Shown here piece after piece: positions 19,520 to 27,068 of a stretch of 59,452 nt of DNA. Numbering within the stretch: the stretch's first letter is position 1; the number at the start of each line of letters is the position of its first letter. The DNA comes from an uncultured Oscillospiraceae bacterium (GTDB lineage Bacteria > Bacillota > Clostridia > Oscillospirales > Oscillospiraceae). The position numbers were made by a program, and so were the translations under genes. Location: NCBI GenBank assembly GCA_910587395.1, contig CAJULJ010000013.1, forward strand, positions 1-59,452, read 5' to 3'. The notes beneath the pieces are model-generated. The model was not told the DNA's origin and made no database searches. It saw nothing but the letters and a program-made list of their open reading frames with translations.

Positions 19520-19618
19520 ATGACTGGCCGCGCCGGATTGGTGTATGTCAACGGTGCGCTGGCCGTGCAAAATGTCAGACCCACCGGCGCAATAGCCGGA
19601 GAGTATATCAAACGATAA
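19520..19618 (+). pseudogene. Relic resembling the C-terminal tail of an N-acyl-D-amino acid deacylase
   Basis: A 32-codon frame ending at TAA 19616-19618 reads RAGLVYVNGALAVQN, then RPTGAIAGEYIKR. It resembles the terminal beta-strand module of D-aminoacylases and related amidohydrolases (YVxVNGxxxxxxxxxTGxxxGxxxR). No other part of such an enzyme is found upstream, so the gene body is gone. It stands 16 bases before ridA, a common neighbour of such deacylases. The match rests on a short motif, so an unrelated fragment is possible. Confidence 0.45.
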
Positions 19619-19634
19619 AGGAGAACTGATCACC

Positions 19635-20012
19635 ATGAACAAAGCCATCCACACTGACAATGCCCCTGCCGCCATCGGACCCTATTCTCAGGCTATCCGG
19701 GTGGAGAATACTGTCTATGTGTCCGGCCAGCTGCCCATCGACCCTGTCACCGGGGCCTTTGCCGGAGAGGACGTTGCCGTCCAGACCAGACAGTCCCTTA
19801 CCAACATCAAAAATATCCTGGCGGCTGAGGGCTTGGACATGTCCAGCGTGGCCAAAACCACCGTTATGCTCAAGGACATTGCCGATTTTGCTGCCATGAA
19901 CGAGGTATATTCTGAGTTCTTTACTGCGCCCTATCCCGCTCGGGCTGCCTACCAGGTGGCTGCGCTGCCCAAGGACGCGCGGGTGGAAATCGAGTGCGTA
20001 GCCGTTTTCTAA
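19635..20012 (+). CDS. ridA: RidA family enamine/imine deaminase
   Basis: 125 residues, full length. It contains GPYSQAIRVENTVYVSGQLPIDP and the C-terminal RidA pattern YPARAAYQVAALPKDARVEIECVA, including the substrate-binding Arg (R in PARAAY) and Glu. It hydrolyses reactive enamines and imines formed by PLP enzymes such as threonine dehydratase. AAAGGAG lies 9-11 bases before the ATG. Both neighbours (19520 and 20083) are gene relics, so ridA appears to be the survivor of a lost amino acid or purine catabolic cluster. Confidence 0.95.
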   Translation: MNKAIHTDNAPAAIGPYSQAIRVENTVYVSGQLPIDPVTGAFAGEDVAVQTRQSLTNIKNILAAEGLDMSSVAKTTVMLKDIADFAAMNEVYSEFFTAPYPARAAYQVAALPKDARVEIECVAVF

Positions 20013-20082
20013 GAGGCATAAAGCGTGAAAAGGGCGGGGACGACGGGGTCCCTGCCCTTATTTGATATAAAGGGTAAATGAT

Positions 20083-20379
20083 TTGTTGTTTGGCATCCAT
20101 GGGGCGCTGAATGAGAGGCAGCCGCTGATTGTGAGCCCGGAAGACCATGTGAGCATCATGACCCGAGGCCATGCCAATGATATGCTGTGTGAGACCGTAT
20201 CCTTGACCCTGCCCGCCCGATATATCGGTATGATCGGTTCTCAAAAAGCAGCCTGGGCGAATCAAGCATTAAAGGAAGAGGACTTTACAGCTACATATTT
20301 AAAACAGGTAACAACGCCGATGGGACTGCCGAACCATGCGGAAACCCCAGCCGAGATCGCTATGAGCATCGCCGCTTAG
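20083..20379 (+). pseudogene. XdhC-like fragment (molybdenum hydroxylase accessory protein)
   Basis: A frame of 98 codons carries the C-terminal part of an XdhC/CoxI protein: VSIMTRGHANDMLC, LPARYIGMIGSQKA, GLPNHAETPAEIAMSIAA. Normal XdhC has some 150 or more residues before this and continues with a further helix (AEI.A-type); here an early TAG ends it. No ribosome site precedes the ATG. Together with the 19520 relic it marks a decayed locus. Confidence 0.7.
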
Positions 20380-20420
20380 CTGACTCAGGTCCATGCAGGG
20401 GGCCAATCGAATCATGTGCA

Positions 20421-20449
20421 TTGACTTGTGGGCTTGTGTGTGTCATAAT
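20421..20449 (+). promoter_or_regulatory. Promoter of the TfoX-C gene and tgt
   Basis: TTGACT (20421-20426), 17 bases, CATAAT (20444-20449), about 29 bases before the start codon. Confidence 0.65.
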
Positions 20450-20477
20450 AGAAAAAATTTGACGAGGGGGAGCCATC

Positions 20478-20732
20478 ATGCAAAAGCTGACTGACCTGAC
20501 CAACATTGGCCCAAAGCTGGCGGACAATCTGGAAAAGATCGGTGTGACCACCCCGGAACAGCTGCAGGAGCTGGGGGCGGAGGAGGCGTTTGTGCGCATT
20601 CGCGCTCAGGTAGATCCCACGGCCTGCCTTCATCAGATGGAGGCGCTGGCTGGCGCGGTGGAGGGAATCAAAAAGGGCCTGCTGCCGCAGGAACGCAAAT
20701 CGGAGCTGAAGGCGTGGTTTAAGGGATTGTGA
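20478..20732 (+). CDS. TfoX C-terminal domain protein (helix-hairpin-helix)
   Basis: 84 residues equivalent to the C-terminal half of TfoX/Sxy: LTDLTNIGPKLADNLEKIGV is a helix-hairpin-helix, followed by PEQLQELGAEEAFVRIRA. The N-terminal TfoX domain is absent, which is common in Firmicutes stand-alone forms. A role in competence regulation is known only for the proteobacterial full-length proteins and should not be assumed. GAGGGGG lies about 8 bases before the ATG. tgt starts 10 bases downstream, suggesting co-transcription. Confidence 0.9.
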   Translation: MQKLTDLTNIGPKLADNLEKIGVTTPEQLQELGAEEAFVRIRAQVDPTACLHQMEALAGAVEGIKKGLLPQERKSELKAWFKGL

Positions 20733-20742
20733 GGGAGAAGAC

Positions 20743-21876
20743 ATGTTTCGAGTGATAAAGACAGAAGGAACTGCCCGCCGGGGAGAGTTTACCTGTCCTC
20801 ATGGTGTGGTTCAGACCCCAGTTTTCATGAATGTGGGCACCCAAGGGGCCATCAAAGGCGCTTTATCTGCCTTTGATTTGAAAGATATCGGGTGCCAGAT
20901 TGAGCTGTCCAATACGTACCACCTCCATCTACGCCCCGGAGATGATGTGGTGCGGCAGATGGGCGGGCTCCACAAATTCATGCGCTGGGATGGGCCGATG
21001 CTCACGGACTCCGGCGGGTTCCAGGTGTTCTCGCTGGCTGGACTGCGGAAAATCACCGAGGAAGGGGTCACCTTCTCCTCTCACATCGACGGCAAACGCA
21101 TTTTTATGGGGCCGGAGGAGTCCATGCGAATCCAGTCCAATTTGGGCAGCGACGTGGCGATGGCTTTTGATGAGTGCGTGGAAAACCCTGCTCCCTACGA
21201 CTATGCCAAAGCGTCCTGTGAGCGCACTCTGCGGTGGCTGAAACGCTGTGTGGAAGAACATGACAAGCTGAATTCCTTGCCAGGGTGCGTCAACCCTGGA
21301 CAGGTGCTGTTCGGTATCAATCAGGGCGCCACCTATGAGGACCTGCGGATATGGCACATGAAGGAGACGGCCAAAATTGACTGCGGCGGCTACGCCATCG
21401 GCGGTTTGGCGGTGGGAGAGCCCACCCAGGTGATGTATGCTGTCATCGAAGCGGTAGAGCCCCACATGCCGGCGGACAAGCCCCGATATCTTATGGGGGT
21501 GGGCACGCCCTCCAACATCATTGAGGCGGTGGCCCGTGGAGTGGACTTTTTCGACTGTGTCATGCCGGCCCGCAACGCCCGCCACGGCAAGCTTTTCACT
21601 TGGGAGGGGTCGCTGAACATCAAAAACGAGCGCTTCAAGCTGGACGAGCGGCCCATCGACCCTGCTTGCAACTGCCCGGTGTGCCGGAATTTTTCCCGAG
21701 CCTATCTTCGCCACTTGTTTGTGGCGGGGGAGATGCTGGCTATGCGTCTGGCGGTGATGCACAACCTGCATTTTTATAACAGCTTGGTTCAGCGCATCCG
21801 GGACGCACTGGACGCGGGGCAGTTCGCAGCGTTCCGGGCGGAGCATTCAGAGCGGCTGTCCGGGCGGGCGGATTAA
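20743..21876 (+). CDS. tgt: Queuine tRNA-ribosyltransferase (TGT)
   Basis: 377 residues, normal length. The catalytic Asp lies in VDFFDCVMPARNARHG, base recognition in LTDSGGFQVFSL, and the zinc ligands in CNCPVC with a later His (RHLF...MHNLHFY region). It exchanges guanine 34 for preQ1 in GUN-anticodon tRNAs as the last-but-two step of queuosine synthesis. No queuosine-precursor genes lie nearby in this window. yajC follows, an arrangement common in bacteria (tgt-yajC), here with its own promoter. Confidence 0.97.
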   Translation: MFRVIKTEGTARRGEFTCPHGVVQTPVFMNVGTQGAIKGALSAFDLKDIGCQIELSNTYHLHLRPGDDVVRQMGGLHKFMRWDGPMLTDSGGFQVFSLAGLRKITEEGVTFSSHIDGKRIFMGPEESMRIQSNLGSDVAMAFDECVENPAPYDYAKASCERTLRWLKRCVEEHDKLNSLPGCVNPGQVLFGINQGATYEDLRIWHMKETAKIDCGGYAIGGLAVGEPTQVMYAVIEAVEPHMPADKPRYLMGVGTPSNIIEAVARGVDFFDCVMPARNARHGKLFTWEGSLNIKNERFKLDERPIDPACNCPVCRNFSRAYLRHLFVAGEMLAMRLAVMHNLHFYNSLVQRIRDALDAGQFAAFRAEHSERLSGRAD

Positions 21877-21906
21877 GGCAGTTTTGAGCCCTAGAAAAAA
21901 TAGGGG

Positions 21907-21935
21907 TTGTGTTTCCTGCCGGAAACCGCTATAAT
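21907..21935 (+). promoter_or_regulatory. Promoter of yajC
   Basis: TTGTGT (21907-21912), 17 bases, TATAAT (21930-21935). Confidence 0.7.
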
Positions 21936-21981
21936 ACACCTACATGGTTCTTTTAAAATTTTACATTGGGGGAAAAGTTGA

Positions 21982-22284
21982 GTGGAAATTATTATGATTG
22001 TGGTCATGATTGCCATCATGTACTTCATGCTGATCCGGCCGGAGAACAAGAAGAAAAAGGCCGCTGAGGAGATGCGCAGCAGTTTGAAGGTGGGGGATAC
22101 CATCACCACCATTGGCGGCGTCGTGGGCACCATCTGCGCCGTGAAGGAGCAGACCATCGTGATGGAGACCGGCGCTGACCGTGTGCGCATTGAGTTCACC
22201 AAGTGGGCCATCTCCAGCAAGGGCACCCAGAGCACCGAGGAGGCTCCCGCCCCCGAAAAGGACGAAAAGAAGGAGAAGAAGTGA
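21982..22284 (+). CDS. yajC: Preprotein translocase accessory subunit YajC
   Basis: 100 residues: a single N-terminal membrane helix (IIMIVVMIAIMYFMLIRP), then the YajC core (KVGDTITTIGGVVGTICAVKEQTIVMET) and a charged, disordered C-tail rich in Glu and Lys. YajC associates with SecDF and the Sec translocon. The start is a GTG at 21982 with GGGGGA 8 bases upstream. The tail after about residue 80 is longer and more charged than in enterobacterial YajC. Confidence 0.93.
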   Translation: MEIIMIVVMIAIMYFMLIRPENKKKKAAEEMRSSLKVGDTITTIGGVVGTICAVKEQTIVMETGADRVRIEFTKWAISSKGTQSTEEAPAPEKDEKKEKK

Positions 22285-22358
22285 TCCACTCCTGACCTGG
22301 AATGACAAACACCCCTTTTGCATATGGTATAGAGAGCCATGTGAAAAGGGGTGCTTTT

Positions 22359-22781
22359 ATGGGTAAGTCGGAGATGCAGGGAACCAATGCGATCCAGATG
22401 GCCACGGGGGTAGCTCTTGGCGGGCTGCTGGCCCTGGGAGTGGAGCTGGTGATTTTACTGCTGGGCTCATTGGCGGTGTCCAATGGTATATTTAAAGAGG
22501 ACGCCGCACTCCAGCTGACGGCGGCGGCCTGTGTACTGGGCTGCTTTGTGGGTGGTGTGCTGGGCTGTGCCCGGTGGAAATCCCGGCGGATGCTGGGCGG
22601 ACTGGCTACAGGAGTGGTATGCTACCTGCTCATTCTGGTGGTTGGGCTGCTCATGAGTGATGATCTGGTCCTGGGGACGCAGGCTCTCATTGAGCTGGCG
22701 GGTTGTCTGTGCGGCGGCGCCCTGGCGGGTATGCTGGGGGGCAGGGGAAAGAAAAAACGTGCGTCCGGCCGAAAAAAATGA
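22359..22781 (+). CDS. TIGR04086 family membrane protein (YrzE-like)
   Basis: 140 residues with four hydrophobic segments (ALGGLLALGVELVILLLGSLAV, LQLTAAACVLGCFVGGVLG, LGGLATGVVCYLLILVVGLL, LIELAGCLCGGALAGMLGG) and a basic C-tail. This family often sits beside yajC in Firmicutes, as here (75 bases after it). Function unknown. The ATG at 22359 follows AAAGGGG at 7 bases; an upstream ATG in frame lacks a site. Confidence 0.8.
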   Translation: MGKSEMQGTNAIQMATGVALGGLLALGVELVILLLGSLAVSNGIFKEDAALQLTAAACVLGCFVGGVLGCARWKSRRMLGGLATGVVCYLLILVVGLLMSDDLVLGTQALIELAGCLCGGALAGMLGGRGKKKRASGRKK

Positions 22782-22811
22782 CCGGGTTTATTTCGGCGTG
22801 CCCGGAAGCAC

Positions 22812-22840
22812 TTGACAAAGGCGGCTAAAATATCTATAAT
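22812..22840 (+). promoter_or_regulatory. Strong promoter and leader of greA-lysS
   Basis: Full consensus TTGACA (22812-22817), 17 bases, TATAAT (22835-22840). The about 90-base leader holds two small hairpins (CCGCC/GGCGG near 22870 and CTGCCC/GGGCAG near 22895) of unknown effect. Confidence 0.85.
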
Positions 22841-22935
22841 TCCATAGAACAACTGTTGCGTCAGATTCATCCGCCTATGGCGGTTTACGGCTCTGCCCGG
22901 CAGATTGGGCAGAAAGAAGAAAGGATGAAACAACG

Positions 22936-23409
22936 ATGGCCAAGGAATATAAGCTGAGCGCGGAGCGCCTGGAGGAACTGAAAAAGGAGTTGACCTACCT
23001 CAAAACCGTGAAGGAGAAGGAGGTTGCCGACCTCATTAAGGAAGCCCGGTCCTTTGGCGACCTTAGCGAGAACAGCGAGTACGACGAGGCGAAAAATGAG
23101 CAGGGCAAGCTGTATTCCCGCATCGCCGAGGTGGAGAACATCCTGGCAAATTACGTGGTTATTGAGGAAAACACCGATGACACCGACATTGTGGGCATGG
23201 GCAGCAGGATCACGGTGAAGGATGTGGTCACCGGTGACGAGGAGACCTATCAGGTGGTGGGTTCTCAGGAGGCCGACCCCATGAATGGCCGCATCTCTGA
23301 GGAGTCTCCCTTCGGCAAGGCCCTGCTGGGCAAGGCCATTGGCGAGGTCGCCGTGGTGGAGGCCCCCGCAGGCAATATTGAATATGAGGTGGTCGCCATT
23401 CAGCGGTGA
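22936..23409 (+). CDS. greA: Transcription elongation factor GreA
   Basis: 157 residues with the usual two parts: an N-terminal coiled coil (residues 1-75, with acidic tip residues in ARSFGDLSENSEYDEAK) and a C-terminal FKBP-like domain. It stimulates RNA polymerase to cleave backtracked transcripts. AAAGGA lies about 10 bases before the ATG. lysS follows 36 bases later, the greA-lysS pairing known from clostridia. Confidence 0.97.
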   Translation: MAKEYKLSAERLEELKKELTYLKTVKEKEVADLIKEARSFGDLSENSEYDEAKNEQGKLYSRIAEVENILANYVVIEENTDDTDIVGMGSRITVKDVVTGDEETYQVVGSQEADPMNGRISEESPFGKALLGKAIGEVAVVEAPAGNIEYEVVAIQR

Positions 23410-23445
23410 TGGCGGCCCCGTTATGATACAAAGGAGAGAGTATCA

Positions 23446-24954
23446 ATGTCTGATCAGACCAATAATCGGCCCGGTGTTCAGGAGGAGCCCTCCCTGTCCG
23501 AGCTGCTCCAGATTCGGCGGGACAAGCTGAGCGATCTGCGGGAGAAGGGGAGGGACCCGTTCGTCATCACCAAGTTTGACGTCACCCACCGCAGCAATGC
23601 GGTGAAGGAGCGCTTTGAGGAGATGGAGGGGCAGTCTGTCCTTCTGGCGGGCCGTCTCATGAGCAAGCGGGGAATGGGCAAGGCGGTGTTCTCCGACCTC
23701 CAGGACGGAGCAGGCCGTATCCAGCTGTATGTGCGCGTTGACGATGTGGGAGAGGAGGCCCTGGCCGCCTTCAAGAAGTACGACATCGGCGACATCGTGG
23801 GCGTGGAGGGCGAGGTGTTCCGCACCAAGCGCGGAGAGATCTCCATCAAGGCCAAAACCATCACCCTGTTGTCCAAGTCTCTGCTGCCCCTGCCGGAGAA
23901 ATTCCACGGCCTCACCGACGTGGAGACCCGCTGCCGCCAGCGGTACGTGGATTTGATCGTCAACCCCGATGTGAAGCGGAACTTTGTGATCCGCTCCCAG
24001 TTCATCAAGCATGTCCGGGATTTCATGGATGCCCGCGGGTTCATGGAAGTGGAAACCCCGGTGCTCAATACCATCTCCGGCGGAGCCACCGCCCGGCCTT
24101 TCATCACCCATCACAATACTCTGGATATTGATATGTACATGCGCATTGCCACTGAGCTGCCGCTGAAGCGGCTGATCGTGGGCGGTTTGGAGCGAGTGTA
24201 TGAGATGGGCCGCATTTTCCGCAACGAGGGCATGGACAACCGGCACAACCCGGAGTTTACCACCATTGAGCTGTATCAGGCCTACGCAGATTTTAATGAT
24301 ATGATGGACCTGTTTGAGGACCTGCTGTCCTCCGCCGCTCAGAAGATTTTAGGCACCTATCAGGTGGAGTGGCAGGGGGAGCAGATCAATTTAGCCCCCG
24401 GCTGGCCCCGCCTGCCCATGCATGAGGCTGTCAAGCGGCACACCGGCCTGGACTTCATGGCGATTACCTCCGACGAGGAGGCGGTGGCCGCCGCCAAGTC
24501 CATCGGCGTGGAGCTGCCTGAAACCGCCGACAAGACCTGGGGCAACGCTCTGTACGAGGTATTTGACCAGCGGGTGGAAAGTAAGCTCATTCAGCCTGCT
24601 TTTATTACCATGCACCCGGTGGATGTGTCTCCGCTGGCGAAGCGTTCGCCCAAGGACCCCCGGCTGACGGAGCGGTTTGAGCTGTTTATCTGCCGCAGCG
24701 AGATGGGCAACGCCTTTTCTGAGCTGAATGACCCCATCGACCAGCGTCAGCGCTTCCAGAAGCAGGTGGAGCTGCGCGCCAAGGGGGACGACGAGGCGGG
24801 CATGATGGACGAGGATTTCCTCACCGCGCTGGAGTATGGTATGCCTCCCACGGGCGGTTTGGGTATCGGCATCGACCGGTGCGTCATGCTGCTCACCAAT
24901 AACGACTCCATCCGGGAGGTTCTGCTTTTCCCCACGATGAAGCCGCTGGATTAA
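23446..24954 (+). CDS. lysS: Lysyl-tRNA synthetase (class II)
   Basis: 502 residues: an N-terminal OB-fold anticodon-binding domain (about 60-170) and a class II catalytic domain with motif 1 (RDFMDARGFMEVETPVL), motif 2 (FRNEGMDNRHNPEFTTIELYQ) and motif 3 (GGLGIGIDRCVMLLTN). It charges tRNA-Lys. AAAGGAG lies about 9 bases before the ATG. It is transcribed with greA and ends at the terminator 24960-24993. Confidence 0.98.
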   Translation: MSDQTNNRPGVQEEPSLSELLQIRRDKLSDLREKGRDPFVITKFDVTHRSNAVKERFEEMEGQSVLLAGRLMSKRGMGKAVFSDLQDGAGRIQLYVRVDDVGEEALAAFKKYDIGDIVGVEGEVFRTKRGEISIKAKTITLLSKSLLPLPEKFHGLTDVETRCRQRYVDLIVNPDVKRNFVIRSQFIKHVRDFMDARGFMEVETPVLNTISGGATARPFITHHNTLDIDMYMRIATELPLKRLIVGGLERVYEMGRIFRNEGMDNRHNPEFTTIELYQAYADFNDMMDLFEDLLSSAAQKILGTYQVEWQGEQINLAPGWPRLPMHEAVKRHTGLDFMAITSDEEAVAAAKSIGVELPETADKTWGNALYEVFDQRVESKLIQPAFITMHPVDVSPLAKRSPKDPRLTERFELFICRSEMGNAFSELNDPIDQRQRFQKQVELRAKGDDEAGMMDEDFLTALEYGMPPTGGLGIGIDRCVMLLTNNDSIREVLLFPTMKPLD

Positions 24955-24959
24955 GACTC

Positions 24960-24993
24960 AAAAAGCATACCGGCAGGCCGCCGGTATGCTTTT
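24960..24993 (+). terminator. Intrinsic terminator of greA-lysS
   Basis: A perfect inverted repeat, AAAAGCATACCGGC with GCCGGTATGCTTTT, 5-base loop, ending in TTTT. Confidence 0.9.
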
Positions 24994-25018
24994 GCGCATC
25001 GAAAGAGGGGGAAGCGCC

Positions 25019-25786
25019 GTGGAACGGGAAGCTATTACCAGCAGGACCAACCCTCTGCTGACGCGAGTGCGAAAGCTGAACAGCCGCCGGGTGTTCCGCC
25101 GGGCGGAGGAGGCCTTTGCTGCGGAGGGGCCAAAACTACTGGCTGAGGCCCTGCGCTGGGGCGGGGAATTGGAAGCGGTGATTGCCGCCCCTGGCGCGGT
25201 CCTTCCTGAGCTGCCCGCCCAGACTCGGGTGGCGGAGGTTCCGGACAGCCTGCTTACCTCCATAGCGGATACGGAAAGCCCTCAAGGGATTGTTTTCATT
25301 TGCAAGGCGAAAGACCCAATCATGCCGGAGCGGTTGAAGGGCCGGCGTTATTTGCTGCTGGACGGGGTCCAGGACCCGGGCAATGTGGGCACCATCTGGC
25401 GTACTGCCGACGCCTTTCATGCGGACGGGCTGATCTTGTGCAATGGTTGTGCCGACCCCTGGAATCCTAAAACGGTGCGTGCCACCATGGGCGCGGTGTT
25501 TCGACTGCCTGTGCATGAGGGCACACTGGAAATGGCGGCGGAAAAGCTGCTCCAGGCGGGTATCCCTTTGTATGCCGCCGCCCTTCGGGAGGACACGGTG
25601 GATGTGCGGTCCGTTTCCATGGACAGAGCGGCGGTGATCATCGGCAGCGAGGGCCGGGGGGTGTCCCAACGGGCCCTGGAGCTGTGTGAGAAAACCATCA
25701 AAATCCCCATGCGGGTCCGGTGCGAGTCGCTGAATGCCGCTGTGGCGGCATCCGTCGTGCTGTGGGAAATGGCGCGAAATGATTGA
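25019..25786 (+). CDS. TrmH family 23S/tRNA 2'-O-methyltransferase
   Basis: 255 residues. The N-terminal substrate-binding domain runs about 10-100. The SPOUT domain follows with its three motifs: LLLDGVQDPGNVGTIWRTADAF (Asn/Arg), AVIIGSEGRGVS, and IPMRVRCESLNAAVAASVVLWE, the knot that binds S-adenosylmethionine. It methylates a ribose 2'-OH in rRNA or tRNA; the site is not predictable. The start is the GTG at 25019 with AGAGGGGG upstream; the longer ORF begins inside the lysS terminator. The end is 28 bases before dprA. Confidence 0.9.
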   Translation: MEREAITSRTNPLLTRVRKLNSRRVFRRAEEAFAAEGPKLLAEALRWGGELEAVIAAPGAVLPELPAQTRVAEVPDSLLTSIADTESPQGIVFICKAKDPIMPERLKGRRYLLLDGVQDPGNVGTIWRTADAFHADGLILCNGCADPWNPKTVRATMGAVFRLPVHEGTLEMAAEKLLQAGIPLYAAALREDTVDVRSVSMDRAAVIIGSEGRGVSQRALELCEKTIKIPMRVRCESLNAAVAASVVLWEMARND

Positions 25787-25814
25787 ATGAGAGAAGCAGG
25801 GAGGAGGTCCGGTT

Positions 25815-27059
25815 ATGTCCAACCTGAAGCATTGGATTTGGCTCAGCCTGCGCAAAGGGCTGGCAGGGCAAAACGCTGTGCGGGTGCTGGAGCATTTCGG
25901 AACCCCGGAGCTGGTCCACGCCGCCGATGAGGAGGCGTACCGAATGGTGGGCGGTCTGTCCGGCACGGCCATCCGTTCGCTGATGAGCAAGTCGCTGGAT
26001 CTGGCCGACGAGGTGCTGGGGGACTGCGAGCGGTTGGGTATCCAGCTGCTTACCCGCCAGGACGCTGTGTATCCGGAGCGGCTGCTCAGCATTGCCCAAC
26101 CACCGATGGTGCTGTACTGGAAGGGCAAGCAGATTGCTTTTGACAACGAGGCGGCCATCGGCATGGTGGGGGCCAGAGAGGCCACGCCCTACGGTGTACA
26201 GGCCGCGTCCAGGCTTTCGGCCGACCTCACCAGGAAGGGAGCGCTTGTTGTCACTGGCATGGCACAGGGCATCGACGCCGCTTGTGTGCGGGGCGCGCTG
26301 AAGGTGGGCGGGCCGGTGGTATCCGTGCTGGTGGGCGGCATTGACCGGGTATATCCTAGACACCACAAGGACTTATACGAAGATGTGGCGGCGGTGGGCG
26401 CGCTGATCTCCGAATATCCGCCGGGAACGGAGCACCGGGGCGACCATTTCCCCGTCCGCAACCGTATCATCAGCGGTCTGTCGGTGGGCGTCATCGCCGT
26501 GGAAAGCGCACGGGCCAGCGGAACGCTGCTGACAGTCAACCATGCGCTGGACCAGAACCGTGAGGTATTCGCCGTTCCAGGGCCCATTGACGCTCCGCAG
26601 AGCGAGGGTACCAACCGTCTTATTCAAGCGGGCTGCGCCAAGCTTATCCTGGAGGCGGACGACGTACTATGTGAGCTTGTGAACAGGTTTCCGGGAAAGC
26701 TGAGGCTGGGCCCAAGCGCATCTCTGTCGCCAGGGACGGAGGCGCAGCGCCTGGAAGGGACCGCGGTGGTCCCGGAACATGAGAAGCTCGGAAAGGCAAA
26801 GGAAAAGGCTGTCCAGGAGAATAAGGATGATGAGGTATATCTTCGCTGGGCAGACTGTAAAGATAAGCTGACGGATGACCAGCGCACGGTACTGCTGTCC
26901 ATGGACGGGGGTACGGTCCAGGCGGACGATCTGGTGGAGCGTACACAGATCCCTGCCCGGCGAGTGCTGTCCGCCCTGACCGTACTGCAAATTCAGGGCT
27001 ATGTGGCCGAGGAGAGCGGCAAGCGGTTCCGGGCTGCCGTCAAATTGAAAATGGAGTAG
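25815..27059 (+). CDS. dprA: DNA-processing protein DprA/Smf
   Basis: 414 residues: an N-terminal SAM-like region, the extended Rossmann fold (GMVGAREATPYGVQAASRL, VTGMAQGIDAACVRGAL, GGIDRVYPRHHKDL, DHFPVRNRIISGLS, the ssDNA/RecA-loading core) and a C-terminal winged helix (about 350-410). It protects incoming single-stranded DNA and loads RecA in transformation. A Lys/Glu-rich, less conserved linker of about 60 residues separates the two. dprA-topA-trmFO is the common Firmicutes order. AGGAGG lies 7 bases before the ATG. Confidence 0.96.
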   Translation: MSNLKHWIWLSLRKGLAGQNAVRVLEHFGTPELVHAADEEAYRMVGGLSGTAIRSLMSKSLDLADEVLGDCERLGIQLLTRQDAVYPERLLSIAQPPMVLYWKGKQIAFDNEAAIGMVGAREATPYGVQAASRLSADLTRKGALVVTGMAQGIDAACVRGALKVGGPVVSVLVGGIDRVYPRHHKDLYEDVAAVGALISEYPPGTEHRGDHFPVRNRIISGLSVGVIAVESARASGTLLTVNHALDQNREVFAVPGPIDAPQSEGTNRLIQAGCAKLILEADDVLCELVNRFPGKLRLGPSASLSPGTEAQRLEGTAVVPEHEKLGKAKEKAVQENKDDEVYLRWADCKDKLTDDQRTVLLSMDGGTVQADDLVERTQIPARRVLSALTVLQIQGYVAEESGKRFRAAVKLKME

Positions 27060-27068
27060 TTGAGGAAC

